This document shows, in pieces, positions 27,204 to 35,053 of a stretch of DNA of 64,000 nucleotides (position 1 is its first letter; every line of letters starts with the position of its first letter). A program made the translations under genes and the position numbers. The stretch spans positions 8,432,001 through 8,496,000 of the forward strand of contig NZ_CP045178.1 of NCBI RefSeq assembly GCF_009296025.1, written 5' to 3'. The notes below the pieces were generated by a model. That model ran no database searches. It worked only from the letters and a program-made list of their open reading frames with translations, and was not told the DNA's origin. Source of the DNA: Streptomyces tsukubensis. GTDB lineage: Bacteria; Actinomycetota; Actinomycetes; Streptomycetales; Streptomycetaceae.

Positions 27204-28439
27204 TCAGCTCTGGCCGCCCGCGAAATATTCGGCCAGGTCGGGGGCGACACGGGAGACGGTGACCGGGCGGCCGTCCTCGCGCAGCGACGCCGTCGCCGCG
27301 ACGCCGGCGGCGACGGCCTCGCGGGCCGCGACCGGGCTGGTGTCCGTCGCGCCGCCCGAGCGTACGAAGCGCAGGAACTCGGCCACCAGCATCGGGTCGG
27401 AACCCCCGTGCCCGCCCTCGCCCGGCGACGGCATCGGGACGACGAGGTCGGCGTCGGCGCGGTAACCACTGCGGCGCTTCCACACCCGGACCTCGGCGGT
27501 CTCCCCGTGGTCGCCGAAGTTCTCCAGCCGTCCCTCGGTGCCGATGACCGTGTAGTTGCGCCAGTAGTCGGGCGTGTAGTGGCACTGCTGGTAGCTGGCG
27601 TGTATGCCGCCTTCGAGCCGCATGACCATCATCGACAGGTCCTCGACGTCGACGACGGGGTTGAGACCGGTCTGGGAGAGCGGGGGCCAGTTGTTCTCCT
27701 GGTCGTACCAGTCGGGCATGACCGCGCCCGGCGCCTGCCCCGAGCGGTCGGCGATGTCGCCGTAGACCGTCAGCCCACCGAGCGCGGTGACCCGCTCCGT
27801 ATAGGCGCCGGCCAGCCAGTGGATGACGTCCAGGTCGTGGGCGCCCTTCTGGAGAAGCAGGCTGGTGGTGTTGCGCCGGTCGGCGTGCCAGTCCTTGAAG
27901 TAGAAGTCTCCGCCGTCGCCGACGAAGTGCCGGCACCACACGGCCTTGACCTCGCCGATCTCACCGCGCTTGATGAGGTCGCGCATGACCCGCACCACCG
28001 GCATGTGCCGCATGTTGTGGCCCACGTACAGCCGGGCACCGCCGGTCCGCGCTGCCTCCAGGACCCGGTCGCAGCCCTCGGTGGTGATCGCGAGCGGCTT
28101 CTCCACGAAGACGGCGACCCCCGCCTCCAGCAGCTCCACCGCGAGGGCCTCGTGGGTGTGGTCGGGGGTGATGACGAAGACCGCGTCCAGCTCTTCGGCG
28201 TCCAGCATCTCCCGGTGGCCGGAGTACGTGTGGACGTCCTCCCCGAACCACTCACGTGCCCGGCCGAACATGCCTGGCGCGGTGTCGGCGACGGCCACCA
28301 CCGCGGAGCCCTCGCCGGGGTGGTGGGCCTCCTGGGCGAGTGGGGCGCGCAGGCCGAGGCCGATGACGCCCAACCGCAGGTCGCGGGTGTGTGCGCGGTC
28401 GGCCGCCGAGGCGGGGGAGACGACGGAAGTATCGGTCAT
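27204..28439 (-). CDS. Gfo/Idh/MocA-family sugar dehydrogenase
   Basis: A 411-residue NAD(P)-dependent oxidoreductase. The Rossmann start is LRLGVIGLGLRAP near residue 22, and the catalytic EKP is in VFVEKPLAITTEG near residue 115. The C-terminal alpha/beta domain contains HDLDVIHWLAGAY, the usual substrate-pocket HDxD..H. Such enzymes oxidise sugars, inositols or amino sugars. ATG 28439 is 8 bp after the stop of the permease gene, and it is the last gene of the sugar ABC operon, so it most likely acts on the imported sugar. The exact substrate is not evident. Confidence 0.88.
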   Translation of the reverse strand: MTDTSVVSPASAADRAHTRDLRLGVIGLGLRAPLAQEAHHPGEGSAVVAVADTAPGMFGRAREWFGEDVHTYSGHREMLDAEELDAVFVITPDHTHEALAVELLEAGVAVFVEKPLAITTEGCDRVLEAARTGGARLYVGHNMRHMPVVRVMRDLIKRGEIGEVKAVWCRHFVGDGGDFYFKDWHADRRNTTSLLLQKGAHDLDVIHWLAGAYTERVTALGGLTVYGDIADRSGQAPGAVMPDWYDQENNWPPLSQTGLNPVVDVEDLSMMVMRLEGGIHASYQQCHYTPDYWRNYTVIGTEGRLENFGDHGETAEVRVWKRRSGYRADADLVVPMPSPGEGGHGGSDPMLVAEFLRFVRSGGATDTSPVAAREAVAAGVAATASLREDGRPVTVSRVAPDLAEYFAGGQS

Positions 28440-28447
28440 GGTTGTGC

Positions 28448-29317
28448 TCAGCCCTTCATACCGGAGAAAGCGATGCCCTGGATGAACTGGCGCTGCATCG
28501 CGACGAACACCACGATCACCGGGAGCGTGGCGAGGAGAGACCCGGCCATGAGGATCGGGTACTCGGTCAGGTGGGCGCCCTGGAGGGACGCAAGCCCGGC
28601 CGACAGAGGCATCTTGGCAGGGTCGGTGTTGACGATCAGCGGCCACATCAGGTCGTTCCAGGACCACAGGAACGTGAGAATACCCAGCGCGAGCAGTCCG
28701 GGCTTGGCCAGCGGCAGGGCGATCCGCCAGAAGACGGTGAAGGGGTTGGCGCCGTCCAGCCGCGCCGCCTCCTCCAACTCCTCGGGCAGGCCCATGAAGA
28801 ACTGCCGCAGCAGGAAGGTGCCGAAGGCGGAGAACATCCCGGGGATCACCAGCGCCTGCATGGAGTCAAGCCAGCCGAGGTCCTGCATGATCTGGTACTG
28901 CGGCAGCAGGAAGAGCTGGCCGGGCACCATCAGCACCGCGAGGAAGCCGAGGAAGATGAGCCCGCGTCCTGGGAAGCGGATGCGCGCGAAGGCGTAGGCG
29001 GCCATGGAACACAGCAGTATCTGGGCCGCGGTGCGCAGCAAGGCCATCACGAAGGTGTTCACGAACTGCTGCCCGAACGGGATGCTGTCGAAGACCTTCG
29101 AGTAGTTCGACCAGTCCCAGTGCGCGGGCAGGATCGTCGGCGGCACCCGCACGGATTCGCCGAAGCTCTTGAAGGAGGTCAGCACCTCCCACACCAGCGG
29201 GAACACGGTGATCACCGCGCCCAGTGTCAGCAGGACATGGGCGGGCCACAGCCTGCCCTCACGGCCTCCGCGCCGGGAGCGCCGGGGCTTTTGGGGATCC
29301 GTCGTCGCCTCACGCAT
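28448..29317 (-). CDS. Carbohydrate ABC transporter permease, MalG type
   Basis: A 289-residue inner-membrane permease with six predicted helices, the first after a basic tail (RRSRRGGREGRLWPAHVLLTLGAVITVFPLVWEVLTSFK). The EAA loop that contacts the ATPase is EELEEAARLDGANPFTVFWRIALPLAKPG near residue 190. Its start overlaps the stop of the MalF-type gene by 8 bp. No ATPase gene is present in the operon; as usual in Streptomyces, a shared MsiK-type ATPase elsewhere would energise it. Confidence 0.93.
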   Translation of the reverse strand: MREATTDPQKPRRSRRGGREGRLWPAHVLLTLGAVITVFPLVWEVLTSFKSFGESVRVPPTILPAHWDWSNYSKVFDSIPFGQQFVNTFVMALLRTAAQILLCSMAAYAFARIRFPGRGLIFLGFLAVLMVPGQLFLLPQYQIMQDLGWLDSMQALVIPGMFSAFGTFLLRQFFMGLPEELEEAARLDGANPFTVFWRIALPLAKPGLLALGILTFLWSWNDLMWPLIVNTDPAKMPLSAGLASLQGAHLTEYPILMAGSLLATLPVIVVFVAMQRQFIQGIAFSGMKG

Positions 29318-30299
29318 AGTGGACCCACCTCTTCTGCAACCGGAACTGGACGGCGGTCAGCGCCATGATCAGGACGAACAGCACACAGACGATCGCCGCG
29401 CCGTAGCCACGCTGGTTGTCGAAGAACGCCTTCTGGAAGAAGAGCATCACGACGGTCTGCCCCTCGCCGAAGGCCGGGTTCTGGAGCGCGTTCGTCGTGT
29501 TGGCGCCGATGATCAGATACACCAGGTCGAAGACCTGAAGGGACTGGATCACCGAGAGCACGGTGGTGAAGAAGAGGGTGGGGCTCAGCAGCGGCAGGGT
29601 GACGGAGAAGAACTGCCGTACGCGTCCGGCCCCGTCCAGCGCCGCCGCCTCGTAGTAGTCGCCGGGGATGCTCTGGAGACCGGCCAGCAGCAGGATCATG
29701 TTGTAGCCGACGGTCATCCATACGCCGACGACGGCGACCGCGAAGCGGATGGTGTGCGGATCGGACACCCAGTAGGTTCCGTCGATGCCGATCGTGGACA
29801 GCGCGTGGTTGAGGATGCCCACATCGCCGTTGTAGAGCCAGCGCCAGACCACCGCGACCGCGGCGGGCATCGTCACCACCGGCAGGAAGTAGAAGGTGCG
29901 GTAGAAGCCGGTGCCGCGCAGCCCCTTGATGTTGAGCAGCACCGCCAGCGCCATCGAGATCGGGATCCCCAGCAGTACGAGTCCCGTGTAGATGCCGGTA
30001 TTGCCCAGCGACTGCCAGAATTCCGGGTCGCCCACCAGCGTCCGGTAGTTGGAGAGGCCGATCCAGCTGGTTCCGCCGAAGGCACCCCACTCGGTGAAGC
30101 TGTAGTACAGCGTCTGCACCACGGGCCACAGGTAGAAGACCGCGAGGCCGAGCCCGGCGGGGGCGATCAGCACATAGCCCCACCACTTGTCCCGGTGCTG
30201 GAAGCGGCGCTCGCGGCGGCGCAGCTCCCGCTGGTCCAGGCCGTCCTGCCGGGCGCGCTGTGCCGGTTCCGCGGGTTTCGTGCGCACATCGAGGCTCAT
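29310..30299 (-). CDS. Carbohydrate ABC transporter permease, MalF type
   Basis: A 329-residue permease. After a charged N-terminus (QRARQDGLDQRELRRRERRFQ) come six helices, with the EAA loop DYYEAAALDGAGRVRQFFSVTLPLLSPT near residue 220. Its ATG overlaps the binding-protein stop (ATGA), and its own stop overlaps the next permease. It forms the heterodimeric channel with the MalG-type partner. Confidence 0.93.
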   Translation of the reverse strand: MSLDVRTKPAEPAQRARQDGLDQRELRRRERRFQHRDKWWGYVLIAPAGLGLAVFYLWPVVQTLYYSFTEWGAFGGTSWIGLSNYRTLVGDPEFWQSLGNTGIYTGLVLLGIPISMALAVLLNIKGLRGTGFYRTFYFLPVVTMPAAVAVVWRWLYNGDVGILNHALSTIGIDGTYWVSDPHTIRFAVAVVGVWMTVGYNMILLLAGLQSIPGDYYEAAALDGAGRVRQFFSVTLPLLSPTLFFTTVLSVIQSLQVFDLVYLIIGANTTNALQNPAFGEGQTVVMLFFQKAFFDNQRGYGAAIVCVLFVLIMALTAVQFRLQKRWVHYA

Positions 30300-31597
30300 C
30301 AGGACCGTCCCTTCCTCTCCTGCGCGAGCAGCTGGTTCATCGCGTCGGTCAGGGAGTCGGTGGCGCCTGTGAGGCTCTCGTCACCGCTCCACGCCTTGGC
30401 GAGCCACATCTGCTCCTTGTGCTGCCAGGCGGCGGTGTTGGTCGAGCTGGGATAGGGCACCGAGTAGTCGAGCGCGTCCAGGTGCACCTGGAGGTCGAAC
30501 TCCGGCATCCCCGCGGCCCATGGTTTCGCGGTGCCGTCGCGCGCCGGGATGGCCGTGCCGTACTTGCCCTGGAGCAGCGAGGCCTGTTCCCCGCCGAGGA
30601 ACTGGACGAACTCCCTGGCCAGCTCGGGGTGGGGTGTTCGGGCGTAGACGACGTTGGCGAGGCCGTGCAGGATGCTGGCACGGTGGCGGCCCTTGGGCAT
30701 CGGCGCGACGTCCACCTTGGCCCGTAGTTCGCGGTCGCGGTAGAAGGTCGCCGCGTTGTAGGACGCCTCATAGGTCATGGCCAGCGTCCCCGACTGGAAC
30801 ATCTGGGTGGGATCGGTGTCGGTCATCTGCTGGAGGGACGGCGAGGCACGATAGCGGTGGATCAGGTCGATCCAGAGCCGCAGGCCCTCCCTGGTGTGCT
30901 CGTCGGAGAACCCGGAGTGCTTCTTGTCCTCGGATATGACCCAGCCGCCGGCCTGCGGGATCGAGTTGTAGTAGTTCTCCTGGTTACGGGCAGGGGCCCC
31001 GACACCGTAGATCCCGCGCTTGCGGTCGGTGAGCCGCTGGGCGTTGGAGATCAGGTCCTGCCAGCTCCACGAGGAGTCCGGATAGTCGACCTTGGCCCGG
31101 TCGAAGATCTCCTTGTTGTACCAGAGCGCCACGGTGTCGAAGTCCTTGGGGACGCCGTACTGGGTGCCCTTCCAGCGGTAGAGGGATACCAGGTCGGCCG
31201 GGAAGTCGGCCGGTCGCAGCACGGCGTCGGAGCCCTCCGTCTCCAGCGGGAGGAGCTGCCCGGCGTCCGCGTAGAGGCCGAAGTTGCCCCCGTTCATCCA
31301 GAAGACGTCCGGTGCGGCGCCGCCGGTACAGGCGGTGCGTAGTTTCGTCCAGTACGTCCCGTTGGGGGTGAGCTGTACGTCGATCGTCACCCCGGGGCGG
31401 GTGCGCTCGAACTCCCGCGCCGCCCGATTCATGGCGGGCACCTGGTAGACGTCCCAGACGCCGTAGGTGAGATGGCCTCGCCGGGAGGAGCCGCCGGAGG
31501 AGGCCGGTGGCGGCGAGGAGGGGCCGCAGCCGGTCGCGAGCGGGGCTGCCGCAAGCGTCGTGGCGGCGGCCGCCGTGAGGAGGGAACGTCTGCGCAC
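30299..31597 (-). CDS. Sugar ABC transporter substrate-binding lipoprotein
   Basis: A 432-residue family-1 solute-binding protein. I placed the start at GTG 31597 because AGGAAGG lies 6 nt upstream; the frame is open to 31687 but that stretch would be the 5' leader. The N-terminus RRRSLLTAAAA is Tat-like and ends at a lipobox (LATGC, Cys24). RGHLTYGVWDVYQVPAMNRAAREFERTRPGVTIDVQL and PDVFWMNGGNFGLYADAGQLLPLE are typical of sugar binders. It delivers an unidentified sugar to the two permeases that follow. First gene of a four-gene operon. Confidence 0.92.
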   Translation of the reverse strand: MRRRSLLTAAAATTLAAAPLATGCGPSSPPPASSGGSSRRGHLTYGVWDVYQVPAMNRAAREFERTRPGVTIDVQLTPNGTYWTKLRTACTGGAAPDVFWMNGGNFGLYADAGQLLPLETEGSDAVLRPADFPADLVSLYRWKGTQYGVPKDFDTVALWYNKEIFDRAKVDYPDSSWSWQDLISNAQRLTDRKRGIYGVGAPARNQENYYNSIPQAGGWVISEDKKHSGFSDEHTREGLRLWIDLIHRYRASPSLQQMTDTDPTQMFQSGTLAMTYEASYNAATFYRDRELRAKVDVAPMPKGRHRASILHGLANVVYARTPHPELAREFVQFLGGEQASLLQGKYGTAIPARDGTAKPWAAGMPEFDLQVHLDALDYSVPYPSSTNTAAWQHKEQMWLAKAWSGDESLTGATDSLTDAMNQLLAQERKGRS

Positions 31598-31702
31598 GCG
31601 GAGCCTTCCTGCGGGGACGGGGGTGAGCCCCGCCGCGCGGGAGAGGCCGTGGAGCCGGCGGAGGTCGTTCGTGGGGACGCCGCCCACACCGGGGATAGTC
31701 GG

Positions 31703-31751
31703 ACGCTATTTGCTCAAAGTTGACGGGTCAATGGCTCTTTGAATCAACTTT
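31703..31751 (-). promoter_or_regulatory. Promoter and operator of the sugar ABC operon
   Basis: On the minus strand TTGACC (31731-31726) and TAGCGT (31708-31703) are spaced 17 bp. A 12-bp palindrome, TTGACGGGTCAA (31720-31731), overlaps the -35 box; a 9-bp palindrome TTGAATCAA lies at 31739-31747, and the outer inverted repeat AAAGTTGA/TCAACTTT spans 31716-31751. Overlap with the -35 box implies a repressor, probably LacI or ROK type, lifted by the sugar. Confidence 0.7.
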
Positions 31752-31963
31752 ACGCATCAAGGCCCCTCGAAGGACGCCCCCGGGCGACCCCTCCCCGACC
31801 CACCGGGTCGCCCATGAACCGTCAACCTGCCAGCGCCGCCGCAGGGTTGGAGGGGCTGGGGTCGTGGAACTCCGCCCGAGTACGCACTCCGGCCGGTGGG
31901 AGCCCTCCGCATCCCCGGGCCACAAGAATTTTCCCGAGGCGGACACCGCCCGACGGAGGCAGG

Positions 31964-32191
31964 GGAACGGTGCTCCTGCGAGGGACCCGCGGAGCGGCGG
32001 ATGGGGGGCCGCGGAAGAGCCTGCGCCCCGACGGTCACGTGGTGTCGATGAGCGGCAGCTCCGAGTATCCGCCCGGATATCTGAAGGGCGAACCGCTGGA
32101 GGCCGGCAGGACGGAGAGCGGGACCGTCACCGTGCCGCTCGTGCCGAGGCGCCCGGTGGCGACGAAAAACGTGAAGGTGCTGTCCGGGTGA
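31964..32191 (+). pseudogene. Possible 3' remnant of a larger gene
   Basis: The last 75 codons of an open frame ending at TGA 32189-32191 read like a real protein C-terminus (HVVSMSGSSEYPPGYLKGEPLEAGRTESGTVTVPLVPRRPVATKNVKVLSG), whereas everything upstream in the frame has no coding look and runs into the operator of the ABC operon. The stop lies inside a perfect terminator hairpin, as at a genuine gene end. It may be what is left of a secreted or sugar-acting enzyme once divergent from the ABC operon. I cannot name the family. Confidence 0.35.
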
Positions 32192-32218
32192 GGCTGTTGC
32201 TCACCCGGACAGCACCTT
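32174..32218. terminator. Perfect 19-bp hairpin, probably bidirectional
   Basis: AAGGTGCTGTCCGGGTGAG at 32174-32192 and its exact complement at 32200-32218 with a 7-nt loop. It covers the stop codon of the putative remnant and lies 36 bp beyond the stop of the minus-strand small gene. Confidence 0.85.
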
Positions 32219-32253
32219 CGTGGCCGCAGGAACGGTTGTCCGCGCGGCTCGGA

Positions 32254-32583
32254 TCAGTCCCCGCCCTCGTGATCGCTGCCCGCGTCACCCGTGCCCGTCT
32301 GGGCGTTGCCGGTACGGTCGATCTCCAGCCAGGAGTCGGCCTCCGAGTTGTCCACCTCAAGGATCGCCAGATGGAACGGCAGGTTCACGGTGGACACGAC
32401 CAGCGGGAGATCCGTCGCGCGGGCGACGCCCTGACCACCCACCGAGCCGAGGACGATGCCGGCAGCGATGGCCAGGACTCCCCGGCCCCTCGTGGGGACG
32501 AACGCACGGTGGGCGCGCCGAGATCCTGGTGGATTCGGGACCGGACGCCGCCTCGGGGAGTGGGGTGCGGGAGGAGTTGTCAC
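32254..32583 (-). CDS. Small exported or membrane-anchored protein of unknown function
   Basis: A 109-residue protein starting at GTG 32583 with GGGAGGAG 9 nt upstream. A basic proline-rich start (SPRRRPVPNPPGSRRAHRAFVPTRGRG) precedes one hydrophobic helix (VLAIAAGIVLGSVGGQGVARA), then about 50 residues with a beta-like stretch (LPLVVSTVNLPFHLAILEVDNSEADSWLEID) and an acidic tail. This is a long-n-region signal peptide or anchor followed by a small external domain. I do not recognise the family. A perfect hairpin follows it. Confidence 0.6.
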   Translation of the reverse strand: MTTPPAPHSPRRRPVPNPPGSRRAHRAFVPTRGRGVLAIAAGIVLGSVGGQGVARATDLPLVVSTVNLPFHLAILEVDNSEADSWLEIDRTGNAQTGTGDAGSDHEGGD

Positions 32584-32727
32584 GGTGCCGTGCTCCTCCC
32601 GCAGTCGAAGGTGGCGCCGGCGATGTACCGGCGAACGACGGCACATCCCGCACCCGCTACGCGTCCGCGTGACGAGCGGCAGCGCTTCGCGCGAGGACCG
32701 CTCGCGGGGGAAGGGCAGGCCGGCATG

Positions 32728-33591
32728 TCAGACGCCCAGGGACGACGGGGAGTCGTGGTGGCGGCTCATGTTGAGTTCGAGCAGGCGCGTCGACTCGGGA
32801 ACACCGATGCCCCGCCCCTCCCCGGCCTCGGGGAGCCTGCCGTCGGCGGCCTTCAGTCCGCGAAGCGCGGTGTCGATGGCCTCGTGGGCGGCGAAGAGGC
32901 AGGGGGTGGAGTAGATGGCCACGTCCACCCCGAGTTCCCCGAGCTCCGGCAGGGACAGGCGGGGGGATTTGCCTCCCGCGATCTGGTTGAACAGCAGGGG
33001 CTTGTCACCGATCACGTCACGGATGCGGCGGATCCACTCCACGCTGCGCACGCCGTCGACGAGCACCACGTCGGCGTCGGTCTTGGCCAGCGCGGCGGCG
33101 CGGTACAGGATGTCGTCCTCCTCGACCGCGTCCGTCCGGGCCACGACGAGCATGTCGCCGCGGCATTCGAGCACCATGTTGAGCTTCTCCAAGTACTCCT
33201 CGAACGGCAGGACCTGCTTGCCGTCGGCGTGGCCGCAGCGCCGGGGGCGCTTCTGGTCCTCCAGAATCACCCCGGACGCGCCGCTCCTGGCCAGCCGCTG
33301 CACGACGTGGCAGGCGACCTCCGGGTCCACGTACCCGTCGTCGATGTCGACGAGGAGGTGTCTGCCGGGGAAGGCGAGCCGCAGCCGCTCCACGAAGGCG
33401 ACCATGTCGGGCCAGGCGATGAAGCCGATGTCGGGCAGACCGTAGTGCGACGCTGCGAAGCCGAATCCGGAGACGAAGAAACCGTCGTAGTGCTGCGCCG
33501 CGACGGACGCCGAGTACATGTCGTAGATGCCGATGAGCGGTGTGGTGCCCGGCGCCGAGATGTCCTCACGCAGAGCGTTTCCGTAACGCAT
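32728..33591 (-). CDS. Isocitrate lyase/PEP mutase superfamily protein
   Basis: A 287-residue TIM-barrel lyase. Family motifs are clear: LVDIDDGYVDP (metal-binding Asp residues) near residue 82 and GVILEDQKRPRRCGH near residue 115, where the catalytic Cys of C-C bond lyases is kept (R-R-C-G-H rather than K-K/R-C-G-H). The Cys argues for a 2-methylisocitrate lyase-like or related carbon-carbon lyase rather than a true phosphonomutase, which lacks it. Its promoter region carries the same TTGAC-N-GTCAA palindrome as the sugar ABC operon, so the two may be co-regulated. The substrate is unknown. Confidence 0.82.
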   Translation of the reverse strand: MRYGNALREDISAPGTTPLIGIYDMYSASVAAQHYDGFFVSGFGFAASHYGLPDIGFIAWPDMVAFVERLRLAFPGRHLLVDIDDGYVDPEVACHVVQRLARSGASGVILEDQKRPRRCGHADGKQVLPFEEYLEKLNMVLECRGDMLVVARTDAVEEDDILYRAAALAKTDADVVLVDGVRSVEWIRRIRDVIGDKPLLFNQIAGGKSPRLSLPELGELGVDVAIYSTPCLFAAHEAIDTALRGLKAADGRLPEAGEGRGIGVPESTRLLELNMSRHHDSPSSLGV

Positions 33592-33636
33592 TGAGCCTCC
33601 TGAGCTCTCAAGAGAGGGGCTGTTATTGCCCCTCGC

Positions 33637-33665
33637 TTGACCGTCAATTTACTGATACTTGACGG
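33637..33665 (-). promoter_or_regulatory. Operator of the lyase gene, shared motif with the ABC operon
   Basis: TTGACCGTCAA at 33637-33647 is a perfect palindrome around a central C, and a second half-site TTGACGG lies at 33659-33665, two helical turns away. The site is 46-74 bp upstream of the ATG at 33591 in an A/T-rich stretch. Confidence 0.6.
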
Positions 33666-33901
33666 TTCTCTCCGGAGTCGCTGACGGGAGCCGTGCCGGA
33701 ACACTCCACGGGCAAGCCCGTACCCGCCTGTGCAGAATCGTTTCCATTCGAGAGCCGACCGGATGATGCGAAAGAGGTCCGATCCCGGGGGTGTCTCGGC
33801 GTGTCGGCCCGTGCGAGGGCCAAGGCAGGCCGGTCGCCGCTCGCGCGCGGCCGCGTCCCGGCGGCGGGGCGCGGCGTCGGCTGTTCGCGTGGGGAACCGG
33901 A

Positions 33902-33967
33902 GTGGGGGCGTGCGCATTTGCAAGCGCACGCCCCCACGGTGGCGGCCCGCCCCCGTGAGGGCGGGCC
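33902..33967. terminator. Tandem hairpins closing the AidA/PixA operon
   Basis: First hairpin: GTGGGGGCGTGCGC (33902-33915) with its complement at 33924-33937, loop of 8. Second: GGCCCGCCC (33944-33952) with GGGCGGGCC (33959-33967). Both lie just beyond the minus-strand stop at 33974. Confidence 0.75.
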
Positions 33968-33973
33968 GGATCA

Positions 33974-34534
33974 TCAGACCGGCAGCACCCTGATGGACGG
34001 GTGGTCGACCGTGTTCAGGTAGAGCTTCTCCTTGGAGTGCTCCTGCTCCAGTTCGAGTACGAACCGGTACCGGTAGACCCCGGGCTTGGCGGTGCTGAGG
34101 ACCGTGCCGGCCCAGTAGTAGTACACCGGGGTGTAGGGCGACCTCATACGGTCGGGCATCCCGTAGATCTTGAGCTCGGTGCAGATCTTCTTCTCGGCCA
34201 CGTCCTCCTCGTCACCTGCCTCGGTGTCCAGGAAGACGATGCTGTTGATCTTGGGCATCGGCGGCCAGGTGCCGTCCAGCCGCCGCTCCATGTCGATGGG
34301 CCGGATGATCCAGTTGAGGACCTGGCCCTGCTTGCAGACGGTCTCCAACTGGTGGGTGCCCTGCCCGGTACCACCGACGCTGTTGTCCATCATGAACATG
34401 GCGTTCCGCAGGGAGTGGTTTTCCACGGCCCGTTCCATGTTCATCAGCGTGACGATGTTGAGCTGTACCGAATTCAGCTGTCCCGGGTTCTGCTTCTCCT
34501 GCGTGTCGCCGCGCTCAGTGGTCGTGGTCGTCAA
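33974..34534 (-). CDS. AidA/PixA-family (inclusion-body type) protein, paralog 4
   Basis: A 186-residue soluble protein with the AidA/PixA layout: an N-terminal strand (QLNIVTLMNMERAVENHS), then FMMDNSVGGTGQGTHQLETVCKQGQVLNW with the G-x-G-T-x-x-L turn shared by all four paralogs, a middle strand pair containing PVYYYWAGTV, and a C-terminal strand PGVYRYRFVLELEQEHSKEKLYLNTVDHPSIRV. PixA of Xenorhabdus forms cytoplasmic inclusions and AidA of Burkholderia/Ralstonia is quorum-controlled. It starts at TTG 34534 behind GAGGAGGAA, overlapping the previous stop by 4 bp, so it is translationally coupled. Last gene of the operon. Its own function is unknown. Confidence 0.68.
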   Translation of the reverse strand: MTTTTTERGDTQEKQNPGQLNSVQLNIVTLMNMERAVENHSLRNAMFMMDNSVGGTGQGTHQLETVCKQGQVLNWIIRPIDMERRLDGTWPPMPKINSIVFLDTEAGDEEDVAEKKICTELKIYGMPDRMRSPYTPVYYYWAGTVLSTAKPGVYRYRFVLELEQEHSKEKLYLNTVDHPSIRVLPV

Positions 34535-35004
34535 CGTTCCTCCTCCTGCCGCGCCGAGGCCGACTGTCGGGGTGACCGGTCGAAGAGGACCGGCGACACA
34601 GTGGTGGTGATGGGTGTCCCTCGGGTCCCCACGTTGAACTGGAGCTGATATGGGACCGGTTCCTCCGTGCTCTGCTTCACCGTGCCGGTCCAGTAGACGA
34701 CATCGGTGCCCGGGTAGACCTTGCGCTCCGGCTCACAGATGGCGCTGTCGATGACGATCCCGTCGATCGCGACGTACGCCTCGCACTCCAGGGCCAGTAC
34801 GGACCACACCAACTGGTCCCCCTCGCGCACCCTGGTCTTCAGCTCCTCGGTGCCGAAACCGGTCGATCCACCGGCCTTGTTCGTGTCGTACAGGTACAGG
34901 TTGCCCTCCATGCTCCGCGACGCCAGGGCGCCCACGCAGTCCACCACGGCGCTGATGGAGATCGGTCGCTTCGTACCGTTCTCCTGGCCCGATTGGGTCG
35001 ACAT
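34531..35004 (-). CDS. AidA/PixA-family protein, paralog 3
   Basis: A 157-residue protein from ATG 35004 with GAGGAGGAG upstream. It keeps the family core: ISISAVVDCVGALASRSMEGNLYLYDTNKAGGSTGFGTEELKTRVREGDQLVWSV at residues 15-70, the external strand GTDVVYWTGTVKQSTEEPVPYQLQFNVG near residue 110, and a short C-terminal tail rich in Ser/Arg/Glu. It has no signal peptide and no membrane segment, so it is cytoplasmic. It is 50 bp downstream of the long paralog and overlaps the next one. The sequence differs strongly from its neighbours, so these are old duplications, not recent copies. Confidence 0.65.
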   Translation of the reverse strand: MSTQSGQENGTKRPISISAVVDCVGALASRSMEGNLYLYDTNKAGGSTGFGTEELKTRVREGDQLVWSVLALECEAYVAIDGIVIDSAICEPERKVYPGTDVVYWTGTVKQSTEEPVPYQLQFNVGTRGTPITTTVSPVLFDRSPRQSASARQEEER

Positions 35005-35053
35005 CCGCTCCTCCTCGTACCTTTGAGATCAGGAACTCGCACTCACACGCGCT

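Larger units (their letters stand above)
33592..33973. other. Intergenic region: operator, then terminators of the AidA/PixA operon
   Basis: 382 bp. The end next to the lyase gene holds the TTGAC palindromes (33637-33665); the other end holds two hairpins (33902-33967). Between them, 33670-33900, I find no credible gene. Confidence 0.6.

Noticed and set aside
27084..28997. A 637-codon plus-strand open frame
   Set aside because: Antisense to the sugar dehydrogenase and permease genes, both of which have clear motifs; composition is that of a reverse-frame shadow.
32728..33591. Reading the lyase as a phosphoenolpyruvate mutase of a phosphonate cluster
   Set aside because: The catalytic segment keeps the Cys of carbon-carbon lyases, and no phosphonopyruvate decarboxylase or other phosphonate gene is nearby.
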